The notes under the pieces are model-generated. The model did no database searches. It was not told the DNA's origin and worked only from the letters and a program-made list of their open reading frames with translations. From Escherichia coli (GTDB lineage: Bacteria; Pseudomonadota; Gammaproteobacteria; Enterobacterales; Enterobacteriaceae), in NCBI RefSeq assembly GCF_011881725.1, contig NZ_JAATUR010000004.1, positions 80,006 to 144,005 of the forward strand: DNA of 64,000 bases, written 5' to 3'. Below, in pieces: positions 43,301 to 51,466 of the stretch. The translations under genes and the position numbers were made by a program. Every line of letters starts with the position of its first letter. Within the stretch, counting starts at the first letter, position 1.

Positions 43301-43897
43301 ATGAAAAAACCGAATCATTCCGGCAGCGGCCAAATCCGCATTATTGGCGGGCAGTGGCGAGGCCGTAAACTCCCGGTTCCGGACAGCCCAGGCCTGCGCC
43401 CCACCACCGATCGCGTGCGCGAAACGTTATTTAACTGGCTGGCTCCGGTTATCGTCGATGCGCAATGTCTGGATTGCTTCGCCGGTAGCGGCGCGCTGGG
43501 GCTGGAAGCCTTGTCACGCTACGCTGCGGGCGCCACGCTGATTGAGATGGATCGCGCGGTTTCTCAGCAGTTAATTAAGAATCTGGCGACACTCAAAGCA
43601 GGTAATGCGCGGGTGGTGAACAGCAATGCAATGTCATTCCTGGCGCAAAAGGGCACACCGCATAATATCGTATTTGTTGATCCGCCATTCCGCCGTGGCT
43701 TGTTAGAAGAAACCATTAAATTACTGGAAGACAACGGCTGGCTGGCTGACGAAGCCTGGGTATATGTCGAGAGCGAAGTAGAAAATGGTTTACCTACCGT
43801 TCCGGCAAACTGGTCGCTACATCGGGAAAAAGTGGCGGGTCAGGTCGCTTATCGCCTGTATCAACGTGAAGCACAAGGAGAAAGTGATGCTAATTAA
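43301..43897 (+). CDS. rsmD: RsmD 16S rRNA (guanine-966 N2) methyltransferase
   Basis: A 198-residue SAM-dependent methyltransferase modifying G966 in 16S rRNA. The SAM motif is LDCFAGSGALGLEALSRYA near residues 57-75, and the catalytic VDPPFRRG is the NPPF-type motif at about residues 126-133. It is divergent from ftsYEX, and yhhL overlaps its end by 11 bases. Confidence 0.97.
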   Translation: MKKPNHSGSGQIRIIGGQWRGRKLPVPDSPGLRPTTDRVRETLFNWLAPVIVDAQCLDCFAGSGALGLEALSRYAAGATLIEMDRAVSQQLIKNLATLKAGNARVVNSNAMSFLAQKGTPHNIVFVDPPFRRGLLEETIKLLEDNGWLADEAWVYVESEVENGLPTVPANWSLHREKVAGQVAYRLYQREAQGESDAN

Positions 43898-44156
43898 TAT
43901 CGGTCGTTTGTTAATGCTCTGTGTTTGGGGATTTTTAATCCTCAATCTTGTTCAACCATTTCCACGTCCGCTGAATATTTTCGTTAACGTGGCGCTGATT
44001 TTTACCGTGTTGATGCATGGCATGCAGCTGGCGTTATTGAAAACTACTTTGCCGAAAGATGGCCCGCAGATGACCACCGCCGAAAAGGTACGTATTTTCC
44101 TTTTCGGCGTGTTTGAACTGCTGGTCTGGCAGAAGAAATTTAAAGTTAAGAAATAA
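43887..44156 (+). CDS. yhhL: YhhL, small membrane protein (DUF1145)
   Basis: An 89-residue protein with two or three hydrophobic segments (LLMLCVWGFLILNLVQPFPR, then FVNVALIFTVLMHGMQLALL) and a basic C-terminus ending in KKFKVKK. Function is unknown. The ATG at 43887 follows AAGGAG and overlaps the end of rsmD, so the two are probably translated together. An upstream in-frame start would lie far inside rsmD. Confidence 0.88.
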   Translation: MLINIGRLLMLCVWGFLILNLVQPFPRPLNIFVNVALIFTVLMHGMQLALLKTTLPKDGPQMTTAEKVRIFLFGVFELLVWQKKFKVKK

Positions 44157-44158
44157 CC

Positions 44159-44518
44159 TTATTGTTCGCCAACAAAGCTGACAAAGCGCGTTCCTTTAAA
44201 GCTCAGCGTACCTTTATCGCCCACCGTCAGGGCATGGTATTGCTGGGCATCAAGACGAAACGTCTGCTCCAGTCCGCCGCTTTGCGGTTTGAAGCTTGCC
44301 TCATAGCGCATACTGGTGCCAGCCGGAGTCACTTCCTGCTGACGCGAACGGCGATCGTTAATCGGTTTTTCCCGCTTGTTACTCACCACCACCAGCTTTT
44401 GCTGGAGCGGTGCCATATCATTATCAGCTTTTTCCCGTCGTTGTTGCATAAAACGAAACGATGCGGCGACGATGATTAAGCCAATGATAACAATAAAGAA
44501 AAGAGGTGGTTTGCTCAT
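44159..44518 (-). CDS. yhhM: YhhM, membrane-anchored DUF2500 protein
   Basis: A 119-residue protein with one N-terminal membrane helix (PPLFFIVIIGLIIVAASFRF, residues 4-23) followed by a charged soluble region with VVSNKREKPINDRRSRQQ. Function is unknown. Its stop lies two bases after the stop of the convergent yhhL. Confidence 0.9.
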   Translation of the reverse strand: MSKPPLFFIVIIGLIIVAASFRFMQQRREKADNDMAPLQQKLVVVSNKREKPINDRRSRQQEVTPAGTSMRYEASFKPQSGGLEQTFRLDAQQYHALTVGDKGTLSFKGTRFVSFVGEQ

Positions 44519-44658
44519 CTTTATCCCTCATCGGAAAATGCGGAAATAAGCATACCCTGCCAGTTATGGTGTTGTCATCCGTCCACCCTCGCCACTAAAC
44601 TGGAAGCAAGACCGTAGGCATTCCGCTTACGAAAAAATAACGAATTCAAGGAACTAAG

Positions 44659-45285
44659 ATGCTTTGGTCGTTTATCGCAGTCTGTCTTTCCGCATGGCTA
44701 TCTGTGGATGCCTCCTATCGTGGGCCAACCTGGCAACGCTGGGTGTTTAAACCGTTAACCCTTCTTCTCCTGCTATTACTGGCCTGGCAAGCACCAATGT
44801 TCGATGCCATTAGTTATCTGGTGCTGGCGGGGCTATGTGCGTCGCTGCTGGGCGATGCGCTAACGTTATTACCACGTCAGCGTCTGATGTACGCCATTGG
44901 CGCGTTTTTCCTCTCGCACCTGCTGTACACCATCTATTTCGCCAGCCAGATGACGCTCTCTTTCTTCTGGCCTCTGCCACTGGTGTTGCTGGTTCTGGGC
45001 GCGCTGTTGCTGGCGATTATCTGGACGCGTCTGGAAGAGTACCGTTGGCCTATCTGCACGTTTATCGGCATGACGCTGGTGATGGTGTGGCTGGCTGGTG
45101 AACTGTGGTTCTTCCGTCCGACCGCTCCGGCGCTCTCTGCGTTTGTCGGCGCTTCGTTGCTGTTTATCAGCAACTTTGTCTGGCTGGGTAGCCACTATCG
45201 CCGCCGCTTCCGGGCCGATAACGCGATTGCTGCTGCCTGCTACTTTGCCGGTCACTTCCTCATCGTCCGCTCGCTGTATCTCTGA
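44659..45285 (+). CDS. yhhN: YhhN, TMEM86-family membrane protein
   Basis: A 208-residue integral membrane protein with about seven to eight hydrophobic helices, of the YhhN/TMEM86 family. Animal TMEM86B is a lysoplasmalogenase; the bacterial role is unproven. Conserved [10 protein letters not shown] near residues 70-79 and RYKW-type loops are present in modified form (TRLEEYRWP). AAGGAA precedes the ATG. The zntA promoter begins just after its stop. Confidence 0.9.
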
Positions 45286-45291
45286 TAAAAC

Positions 45292-45323
45292 TTGACTCTG
45301 GAGTCGACTCCAGAGTGTATCCT
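45292..45323 (+). promoter_or_regulatory. zntA promoter with ZntR palindrome
   Basis: A perfect 22-base palindrome (arms ACTCTGGAGTC and GACTCCAGAGT, 45295-45316) fills a 20-base spacer between TTGACT (45292-45297) and TATCCT (45318-45323). The overlong spacer is the hallmark of MerR-type activators: ZntR with zinc, lead or cadmium twists the DNA so that RNA polymerase can use it. Confidence 0.92.
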
Positions 45324-45358
45324 TCGGTTAATGAGAAAAAACTTAACCGGAGGATGCC

Positions 45359-47557
45359 ATGTCGACTCCTGACAATCACGGCAAGAAAGCCCCTCAATTT
45401 TTCGCGTTCAAACCAATCACCACGGTACAGAACGCCAACGACTGTTGCTGCGACGGCGCATGTTCCAGCACGCCAACGCTCTCTGAAAACGTCTCCGGCA
45501 CTCGCTATAGCTGGAAAGTCAGCGGCATGGATTGCGCCGCCTGCGCACGCAAAGTTGAAAATGCCGTACGCCAGGTTGCAGGCGTGAATCAGGTACAGGT
45601 GTTGTTCGCCACCGAAAAACTGGTGGTTGATGCCGACAATGACATCCGTGCGCAAGTTGAATCAGCAGTGCAAAAAGCAGGCTATTTCCTGCGCGATGAA
45701 CAGGCCGCTGACGAACCGCAAGCGTCGCGCCTGAGAGAGAATTTGCCGCTGATTACGCTTATCGTGATGATGGCTTTAAGCTGGGCACTGGAGCAATTTA
45801 ATCATCCTTTCGGTCAACTGGCGTTTATCGCCACCACGCTGGTTGGACTGTATCCGATTGCTCGCCAGGCATTGCGGCTGATCAAATCCGGCAGTTACTT
45901 TGCTATTGAAACGTTAATGAGCGTAGCCGCCATTGGTGCGCTGTTTATTGGCGCAACGGCAGAGGCCGCGATGGTATTGCTGCTGTTTTTGATTGGTGAA
46001 CGACTGGAAGGCTGGGCCGCCAGCCGTGCACGTCAGGGCGTCAGCGCGTTAATGGCATTGAAACCAGAAACCGCCACGCGTTTACGTAACGGTGAGCGGG
46101 AAGAGGTGGCGATTAACAGCCTGCGCCCTGGTGATGTTATCGAAGTTGCCGCAGGCGGGCGTTTGCCTGCCGACGGTAAACTACTCTCGCCATTTGCCAG
46201 TTTTGATGAAAGTGCGCTGACCGGCGAATCCATTCCGGTGGAGCGCGCAACAGGCGATAAAGTCCCTGCGGGTGCCACCAGCGTCGACCGTCTGGTTACG
46301 CTGGAAGTAATGTCAGAACCGGGTGCCAGCGCCATTGACCGGATTCTGAAACTGATTGAAGAAGCTGAAGAACGCCGCGCGCCCATTGAGCGGTTTATTG
46401 ACCGTTTCAGCCGTATCTACACACCAGCGATTATGGCCGTCGCCCTGCTGGTGACGCTGGTGCCACCGCTGCTGTTTGCCGCCAGCTGGCAGGAGTGGAT
46501 TTATAAAGGGCTGACGTTACTACTGATTGGTTGCCCGTGTGCATTAGTTATCTCCACGCCCGCGGCGATTACCTCCGGGTTGGCAGCAGCGGCACGTCGT
46601 GGGGGATTGATTAAAGGTGGCGCGGCGCTGGAACAGCTAGGTCGTGTTACCCAGGTGGCATTTGATAAAACCGGCACGCTGACCGTCGGCAAGCCTCGCG
46701 TAACCGCGATTCATCCGGCAACGGGCGTTAGTGAATCTGAACTGCTGGCGCTGGCGGCGGCGGTTGAGCAAGGCGCGACGCATCCACTGGCACAGGCCAT
46801 CGTGCGCGAAGCGCAGGTTACCGGACTGACCATTCCCACCGCCGAATCACAGCGGGCGCTGGTCGGGTCTGGTATTGAAGCACTGATTAACGGTGAGCGC
46901 GTGTTGATATGCGCTGCCGGAAAACATCCTGCTGATGCATTTGCGGGTTTAATTAACGAACTGGAAAGCGCCGGGCAAACGGTAGTACTGGTGGTGCGTA
47001 ACGATGAAGTACTGGGTGTCATTGCATTGCAGGATACCCTGCGCACCGACGCCGCAACTGCCGTCAGTGAATTGAACGCGCTGGGTGTCAAAGGGGTGAT
47101 CCTCACCGGCGATAATCCACGGGCAGCGGCAGCCATTGCCGGTAAACTGGGGCTGGAGTTTAAAGCAGGATTACTGCCGGAAGATAAAGTCAAAGCCGTG
47201 ACCGAGTTGAATCAACATGCGCCGCTGGCGATGGTGGGTGACGGTATCAACGACGCGCCAGCGATGAAAGCTGCCGCCATCGGGATTGCAATGGGCAGTG
47301 GCACAGACGTAGCGCTGGAGACCGCCGACGCAGCATTAACCCATAACCACCTGCGCGGCCTGGTGAAAATGATTGAGCTGGCACGCGCGACGCACGCCAA
47401 CATCCGCCAGAACATCACTATTGCGCTGGGGCTGAAAGGGATCTTCCTCGTCACCACGCTTTTAGGAATGACCGGGCTATGGCTGGCGGTGCTGGCAGAT
47501 ACGGGTGCGACAGTGCTGGTGACAGCGAATGCGTTAAGGCTGTTGCGCAGGAAATAA
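45359..47557 (+). CDS. zntA: ZntA Zn(II)/Cd(II)/Pb(II)-exporting P-type ATPase
   Basis: A 732-residue P1B-type ATPase that pumps zinc, cadmium and lead out of the cytoplasm. The cysteine-rich N-terminus DCCCDGACS and the metal-binding GMDCAACARKVENAV are followed by eight membrane helices. CPC lies in LIGCPCALVISTP, the phosphorylated Asp in AFDKTGTLTVGK, the TGES motif in SALTGESIPV and the hinge in VGDGINDAPA. It follows the ZntR-controlled promoter. Confidence 0.98.
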   Translation: MSTPDNHGKKAPQFFAFKPITTVQNANDCCCDGACSSTPTLSENVSGTRYSWKVSGMDCAACARKVENAVRQVAGVNQVQVLFATEKLVVDADNDIRAQVESAVQKAGYFLRDEQAADEPQASRLRENLPLITLIVMMALSWALEQFNHPFGQLAFIATTLVGLYPIARQALRLIKSGSYFAIETLMSVAAIGALFIGATAEAAMVLLLFLIGERLEGWAASRARQGVSALMALKPETATRLRNGEREEVAINSLRPGDVIEVAAGGRLPADGKLLSPFASFDESALTGESIPVERATGDKVPAGATSVDRLVTLEVMSEPGASAIDRILKLIEEAEERRAPIERFIDRFSRIYTPAIMAVALLVTLVPPLLFAASWQEWIYKGLTLLLIGCPCALVISTPAAITSGLAAAARRGGLIKGGAALEQLGRVTQVAFDKTGTLTVGKPRVTAIHPATGVSESELLALAAAVEQGATHPLAQAIVREAQVTGLTIPTAESQRALVGSGIEALINGERVLICAAGKHPADAFAGLINELESAGQTVVLVVRNDEVLGVIALQDTLRTDAATAVSELNALGVKGVILTGDNPRAAAAIAGKLGLEFKAGLLPEDKVKAVTELNQHAPLAMVGDGINDAPAMKAAAIGIAMGSGTDVALETADAALTHNHLRGLVKMIELARATHANIRQNITIALGLKGIFLVTTLLGMTGLWLAVLADTGATVLVTANALRLLRRK

Positions 47558-47564
47558 AGGTGTT

Positions 47565-47589
47565 GCCTGATAGCATCTGGCTATCAGGC
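47565..47589. terminator. Ten-pair hairpin after zntA
   Basis: GCCTGATAGC, loop ATCTG, GCTATCAGGC, immediately followed by the TTA stop of the convergent small gene. It can serve both transcripts. No long U run follows, so strength is uncertain. Confidence 0.6.
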
Positions 47590-47898
47590 TTAGTGCTGAG
47601 GCGGGAACGGCGGCATGGTCAGGAAAGCGTAATATAGCGCTAACATCAGAATGACGGAGATAACACTGAATGCAGCAACCAGGCGGGATGCTAATGATGG
47701 CCTTTTGAACATCAACCACAGGGCATAAGCAAGCCCGACACCGCTAAGTAAAGGTAAAAAAATCATTAGCCAGAGCCAACCACAGGCAAGTACCCCCAGC
47801 CATCCCCCCATGATGATAAAAACAGGCATCAGCCAATTGGGGGCGAACATCGCCAGCAATCCCAGCAATCCCAGACAAACTGGAATTAAATAATCCAT
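47590..47898 (-). CDS. Small four-helix membrane protein, unrecognised
   Basis: A 102-residue hydrophobic protein with about four predicted membrane helices (residues 3-18, 22-45, 45-64, 71-93) and a short C-terminal tail TMPPFPPQH. I do not recognise it. The start is chosen as the ATG at 47898 because AAAGGAATGG precedes it; the frame also runs upstream to 47955 without a better site. It is convergent with zntA and shares an ancestor with the broken gene at 48071-48324: MDYLIPVCLGLLGLLAM and KRPSLASRLVAAFSVISVILML resemble MKYAMPVFLALVSWLALM and KRSQPTFITRLVMSLCMVSLVLM. Confidence 0.65.
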   Translation of the reverse strand: MDYLIPVCLGLLGLLAMFAPNWLMPVFIIMGGWLGVLACGWLWLMIFLPLLSGVGLAYALWLMFKRPSLASRLVAAFSVISVILMLALYYAFLTMPPFPPQH

Positions 47899-47953
47899 TT
47901 TGCCATTCCTTTGCATTCCATAACGCTGGCAATTATTGCCTTTTACGTGCCCC

Positions 47954-47987
47954 ATGCAGGGTGCGGCGTAAACACCTTATCCAGCCC
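47954..47987. repeat. Degenerate REP-like element
   Basis: GCAGGGTGCGGCGTAAACAC onward resembles the REP core (GCCGGATGCGGCGTAAACGC) with several changes that weaken the stem. It lies between the two related small membrane-protein genes. Confidence 0.55.
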
Positions 47988-48070
47988 GGTGTCTTGAACG
48001 GGTAGCTGATTAGCTACAGACTGCCCCTGGCACATCACATAGCTACGTATGGTTAGCGCCTAATACTCTG

Positions 48071-48324
48071 CTAGCGATCCCAGCTACTACCGAGCAGGTA
48101 TCCGTAACAGTACAAAAAGAACATCAACACAAGCGAAACCATACATAAACTCATTACCAAACGAGTGATAAATGTAGGCTGGCTTCGTTTAAGCTTCACT
48201 GAAAAAAAAGACCTCCAATATTGAGCAGTGGAGCAATAAATAATGATATCGCGTCACTCAACGCCATTGTCATTAAAGCCAACCAACTGACCAGAGCCAA
48301 AAAAACAGGCATCGCATATTTCAT
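48071..48324 (-). pseudogene. Frameshifted paralogue of the small membrane protein at 47590-47898
   Basis: The ATG at 48322-48324 has AAGGAATGG before it, the same signal as its neighbour. It encodes MKYAMPVFLALVSWLALM and on to GGLFFQ, stopping at 48196-48198 after 42 residues. One extra base in the run of eight T (minus strand; A at 48202-48209) would instead read GGLFFSVKLKRSQPTFITRL and continue to the TAG at 48071-48073, giving 84 residues that align with the intact neighbour to its C-terminal helix. The shift may be a real mutation, an error in the sequence, or a site of polymerase slippage. Function is unknown. Confidence 0.65.
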
Positions 48325-48351
48325 TTTCACCATTCCTTGTGACAAAGGGTT

Positions 48352-48597
48352 TTAATGCATCTTACGCACTAAATAACGATAAGGCAGTCCATCCGTCTCT
48401 TTGGCAACCAGTTCGTGTTCCATAAAGGTACAAAACCCAGGAATATCGCGGGTCGTGGCGGGATCATCGGCAATAATCAGCAACGTTTCGCCTGGCTGCA
48501 TATTGCGCACGGTTTTACGTACCATCATCACCGGTTCCGGGCAACGCAGGCCAAGCGCGTCGAGTGTGTGGTCAGGGCTGGAAAAGAGATCGGTCAT
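48352..48597 (-). CDS. tusA: TusA sulfur-carrier protein for tRNA 2-thiouridine
   Basis: An 81-residue sulfur carrier that accepts persulfide sulfur from IscS and passes it to TusBCD for mnm5s2U34 synthesis in tRNA. The active Cys19 lies in [17 protein letters not shown], the CPxP motif of the family. Also known as SirA/YhhP. It is divergent from yhhQ. Confidence 0.97.
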   Translation of the reverse strand: MTDLFSSPDHTLDALGLRCPEPVMMVRKTVRNMQPGETLLIIADDPATTRDIPGFCTFMEHELVAKETDGLPYRYLVRKMH

Positions 48598-48818
48598 TTT
48601 CTTCTCATCACATAAAAAAACGGCGCTAGTTTACGCCCAGTGAGTCCGTAAGCAAACCAGGTTAACGATTGCGTGAAAATTAACCATTGCATTGTCAACG
48701 TAAAGCAGTATCATGCGGCGGCTCGAAAAAAGGGTAAGCACGTTGTTATCTCACTTTAAAATAACGTGTCGTACGTATTGGGTTCCCTCACCCCAATGGT
48801 TAATCAAAAAGGTACAAT

Positions 48819-49484
48819 ATGAACGTTTTCTCGCAAACTCAACGCTATAAGGCGTTGTTCTGGTTATCGTTGTTTCATCTGCTGGTGATCACCTCCAGTA
48901 ACTATCTGGTACAGCTTCCCGTCTCCATTTTTGGTTTTCATACCACCTGGGGCGCATTTAGCTTTCCGTTTATTTTTCTTGCTACCGACCTGACGGTACG
49001 TATTTTTGGCGCACCGCTGGCCCGTCGCATCATCTTTGCAGTGATGATCCCGGCGTTATTGATCTCCTACGTCATCTCGTCGCTGTTTTATATGGGGTCA
49101 TGGCAGGGATTCGGCGCTCTCGCCCACTTCAACCTGTTTGTCGCCCGTATCGCGACTGCCAGCTTCATGGCCTACGCGCTGGGGCAGATCCTCGACGTGC
49201 ACGTTTTTAACCGCCTGCGCCAAAATCGCCGCTGGTGGCTGGCCCCGACTGCTTCCACACTGTTTGGTAACGTCAGCGACACGATGGCCTTCTTCTTCAT
49301 TGCGTTCTGGCGCAGCCCGGATGCCTTTATGGCTGAACACTGGATGGAAATCGCGCTGGTTGATTACTGTTTCAAAGTGTTAATCAGTATCGTTTTCTTC
49401 CTGCCAATGTATGGCGTATTACTCAATATGCTATTGAAAAGACTGGCAGATAAATCTGAAATCAACGCTTTGCAGCCGAGTTAA
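48819..49484 (+). CDS. yhhQ: YhhQ queuosine-precursor transporter
   Basis: A 221-residue inner-membrane protein of the VUT/ECF-related family; K-12 YhhQ imports the queuosine precursors preQ0 and preQ1. About six hydrophobic segments are visible, with SFPFIFLATDLTVRIFGAPLARRII and SDTMAFFFIAFW as family motifs. AAGGTAC precedes the ATG. Its neighbour tusA also acts in tRNA wobble modification, though at a different base and on the opposite strand. Confidence 0.95.
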   Translation: MNVFSQTQRYKALFWLSLFHLLVITSSNYLVQLPVSIFGFHTTWGAFSFPFIFLATDLTVRIFGAPLARRIIFAVMIPALLISYVISSLFYMGSWQGFGALAHFNLFVARIATASFMAYALGQILDVHVFNRLRQNRRWWLAPTASTLFGNVSDTMAFFFIAFWRSPDAFMAEHWMEIALVDYCFKVLISIVFFLPMYGVLLNMLLKRLADKSEINALQPS

Positions 49485-49556
49485 AGGTTCGTTACCGGAG
49501 TTGTGATAAGATGGACGAATGAGCCGTTATGGCCGTTTATCGAAAGGAAGATGTCA

Positions 49557-50114
49557 ATGCGCAATCTGGTTAAATATGTCGGAATTGGCCTGCTGGTTAT
49601 GGGGCTTGCGGCCTGTGATGATAAAGACACTAACGCTACAGCGGAAGGTACAGTCGCGGAAAGTAACGCAACCGCGAATCAGGTCAACCTGCTTGATGGT
49701 AAGTTAAGCTTCTCGCTGCCAGCGGATATGACCGATCAGAGCGGTAAGCTGGGAACGCAGGCCAATAACATGCACGTCTGGTCCGATGCCACCGGGCAAA
49801 AAGCAGTCATCGTCATCATGGGCGATGACCCGAAAGAAGATCTGGCTGTACTGGCGAAGCGTCTGGAAGATCAGCAACGTAGCCGCGATCCACAGCTGCA
49901 AGTGGTAACCAACAAAGCCATTGAGCTAAAAGGTCACAAAATGCAGCAGTTAGATAGCGTTATCTCTGCTAAAGGCCAGACAGCATACTCTTCCGTCATT
50001 CTGGGGAACGTGGGTAATCAATTACTGACAATGCAAATCACGCTGCCTGCTGACGATCAGCAAAAAGCGCAGACCACCGCAGAGAACATCATTAATACAC
50101 TGGTTATTCAGTAA
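49557..50114 (+). CDS. dcrB: DcrB periplasmic lipoprotein
   Basis: A 185-residue lipoprotein; in K-12 it is needed for infection by phages C1 and C6. The lipobox is [10 protein letters not shown] with Cys20. The C-terminal part is a compact alpha/beta domain. I chose the ATG at 49557 ([13 protein letters not shown]), preceded by AAGGAAG, which gives a proper lipoprotein signal and the known length. It follows yhhQ after about 70 bases and has a strong terminator. Confidence 0.95.
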   Translation: MRNLVKYVGIGLLVMGLAACDDKDTNATAEGTVAESNATANQVNLLDGKLSFSLPADMTDQSGKLGTQANNMHVWSDATGQKAVIVIMGDDPKEDLAVLAKRLEDQQRSRDPQLQVVTNKAIELKGHKMQQLDSVISAKGQTAYSSVILGNVGNQLLTMQITLPADDQQKAQTTAENIINTLVIQ

Positions 50115-50117
50115 TTT

Positions 50118-51335
50118 TTAAGATGACGAGACGGCCTCAGGTGCTTCCACCGGAGGCCGTTTTTTTAATCGCCACGTCAGTAATAACGCGATTGCGACCA
50201 GTCCCGCCGCCGCCAGATAAATCACCGGAACGCCCGCCCAACTCATCACCAGCCCAGCCAGCGGCCCGGTCACGCCAAGCGATAAATCCATAAACACGGT
50301 ATAGGTTGCCAGCGCCGCCCCCTGATTCTGCTGCGGCACCGCTTTGACCGCCACCACGCCCAGCGCCGGGAACACCAGTGAAAAACCCGCACCAGCCAGC
50401 AAAACGCCCACTTTCGCCATCCAGGGTACCATCGCAACCCCGACCAGCAGCAGGCCGATAATCTCAACGCTAAAGCAGATCATCGCCACGTTTAAGCCGC
50501 CAATTCGATTAATACCGTTAGGGAATAACAATCGCGTCCCAACAAACGCACAGCTAAACAGCGTCAGCGCAAAAGCCGCACCATCCCAGCCTTTAGCGTC
50601 ATAAAACAGCGTGATAAAGGTGGCGATAACGCCAAACCCGGCAGAAGCCAACGCCAGCGCCATGCCGTATAACCAGACGCGACCAAGCACCGCACGAAAC
50701 GGCAGCGGTTTGCCTTTGCTGGCTTTCACCGTCGGACGCGGGATCGCTAATAAAATAGCCACCAGCGCCACGCCCATGATGATTAACGCCAACGCCTGTA
50801 ATCCGCCCCAGTGATAAAACACGACACCTAACGGCGCGCCCATCGCCATCGCCCCGTAAGTGACAATGCCGTTCCATGAAATCACCCGCCCGATATGCAG
50901 TGAGCCGACCACGCCAACGCCCCACAATGTCGATCCTGTTCCAGCAAAACTTTGCCCAATCCCAAGAATCACACGCCCCAGGCAGAGTAATAACAGGCTG
51001 ATGACGGGTAAGCTGGCGGTTAGCCCTGCTGTCAGATACCCCAGACCGCTCAAAAAGCAGCCGCACAACCCGAAGATGACAATCTTTTTGGGCCCCAGCA
51101 AATCAGCATAACGCCCGGCATGAGGACGACTCAGCAAAGTGGCGAAATATTGCAGGCTGATAACCAGCCCCGCCCAGAAGGCGCTAAAACCCATCACATC
51201 ATGGACGTATCCTGGCAATACGGCGAGCGGTAACCCAATAGTGAGATAGCTGGCGAAGTTAAACATGACAATGGAGACAATGCGCAAATTCAGGCGCAAT
51301 CCGTTAAGTGCCGGTTCGGCAACGGGTTCGGGCAT
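50118..51335 (-). CDS. yhhS: YhhS, MFS-family efflux transporter
   Basis: A 405-residue major-facilitator permease with 12 predicted helices. The loop 2-3 motif reads GRYADLLGPKKIVIFG. Export of sugars or drugs has been suggested for the family; no physiological substrate is settled. The ATG at 51335 gives the known MPEPVAEPALNG start; an in-frame upstream start would add 14 residues. The dcrB terminator is embedded in its last codons. Confidence 0.92.
   Translation of the reverse strand: MPEPVAEPALNGLRLNLRIVSIVMFNFASYLTIGLPLAVLPGYVHDVMGFSAFWAGLVISLQYFATLLSRPHAGRYADLLGPKKIVIFGLCGCFLSGLGYLTAGLTASLPVISLLLLCLGRVILGIGQSFAGTGSTLWGVGVVGSLHIGRVISWNGIVTYGAMAMGAPLGVVFYHWGGLQALALIIMGVALVAILLAIPRPTVKASKGKPLPFRAVLGRVWLYGMALALASAGFGVIATFITLFYDAKGWDGAAFALTLFSCAFVGTRLLFPNGINRIGGLNVAMICFSVEIIGLLLVGVAMVPWMAKVGVLLAGAGFSLVFPALGVVAVKAVPQQNQGAALATYTVFMDLSLGVTGPLAGLVMSWAGVPVIYLAAAGLVAIALLLTWRLKKRPPVEAPEAVSSS
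50131..50166 (+). terminator. Rho-independent terminator of dcrB, inside the yhhS 3' end
   Basis: ACGGCCTC, a 14-base loop, GAGGCCGT and six T. It begins 16 bases after the dcrB stop and lies wholly within the last codons of the convergent yhhS, so the same bases encode protein on the other strand. Confidence 0.9.
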
Positions 51336-51466
51336 GAGGATCACCACATTTTTACAACAGTGTTTCATTTTTACCACGTGGTGGCATGAAAATCAGCAGG
51401 AAGAATCAGAATATTGCTGGCGTGACTCCCGCTACACTTAATACAAAAAGTCACAAGGAAGCCTCA

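Noticed and set aside
48777..48797. Hairpin just before yhhQ, considered as a preQ1 riboswitch
   Set aside because: Only a six-pair stem; the C-rich loop and A-rich tail of a preQ1 aptamer are not arranged as required.
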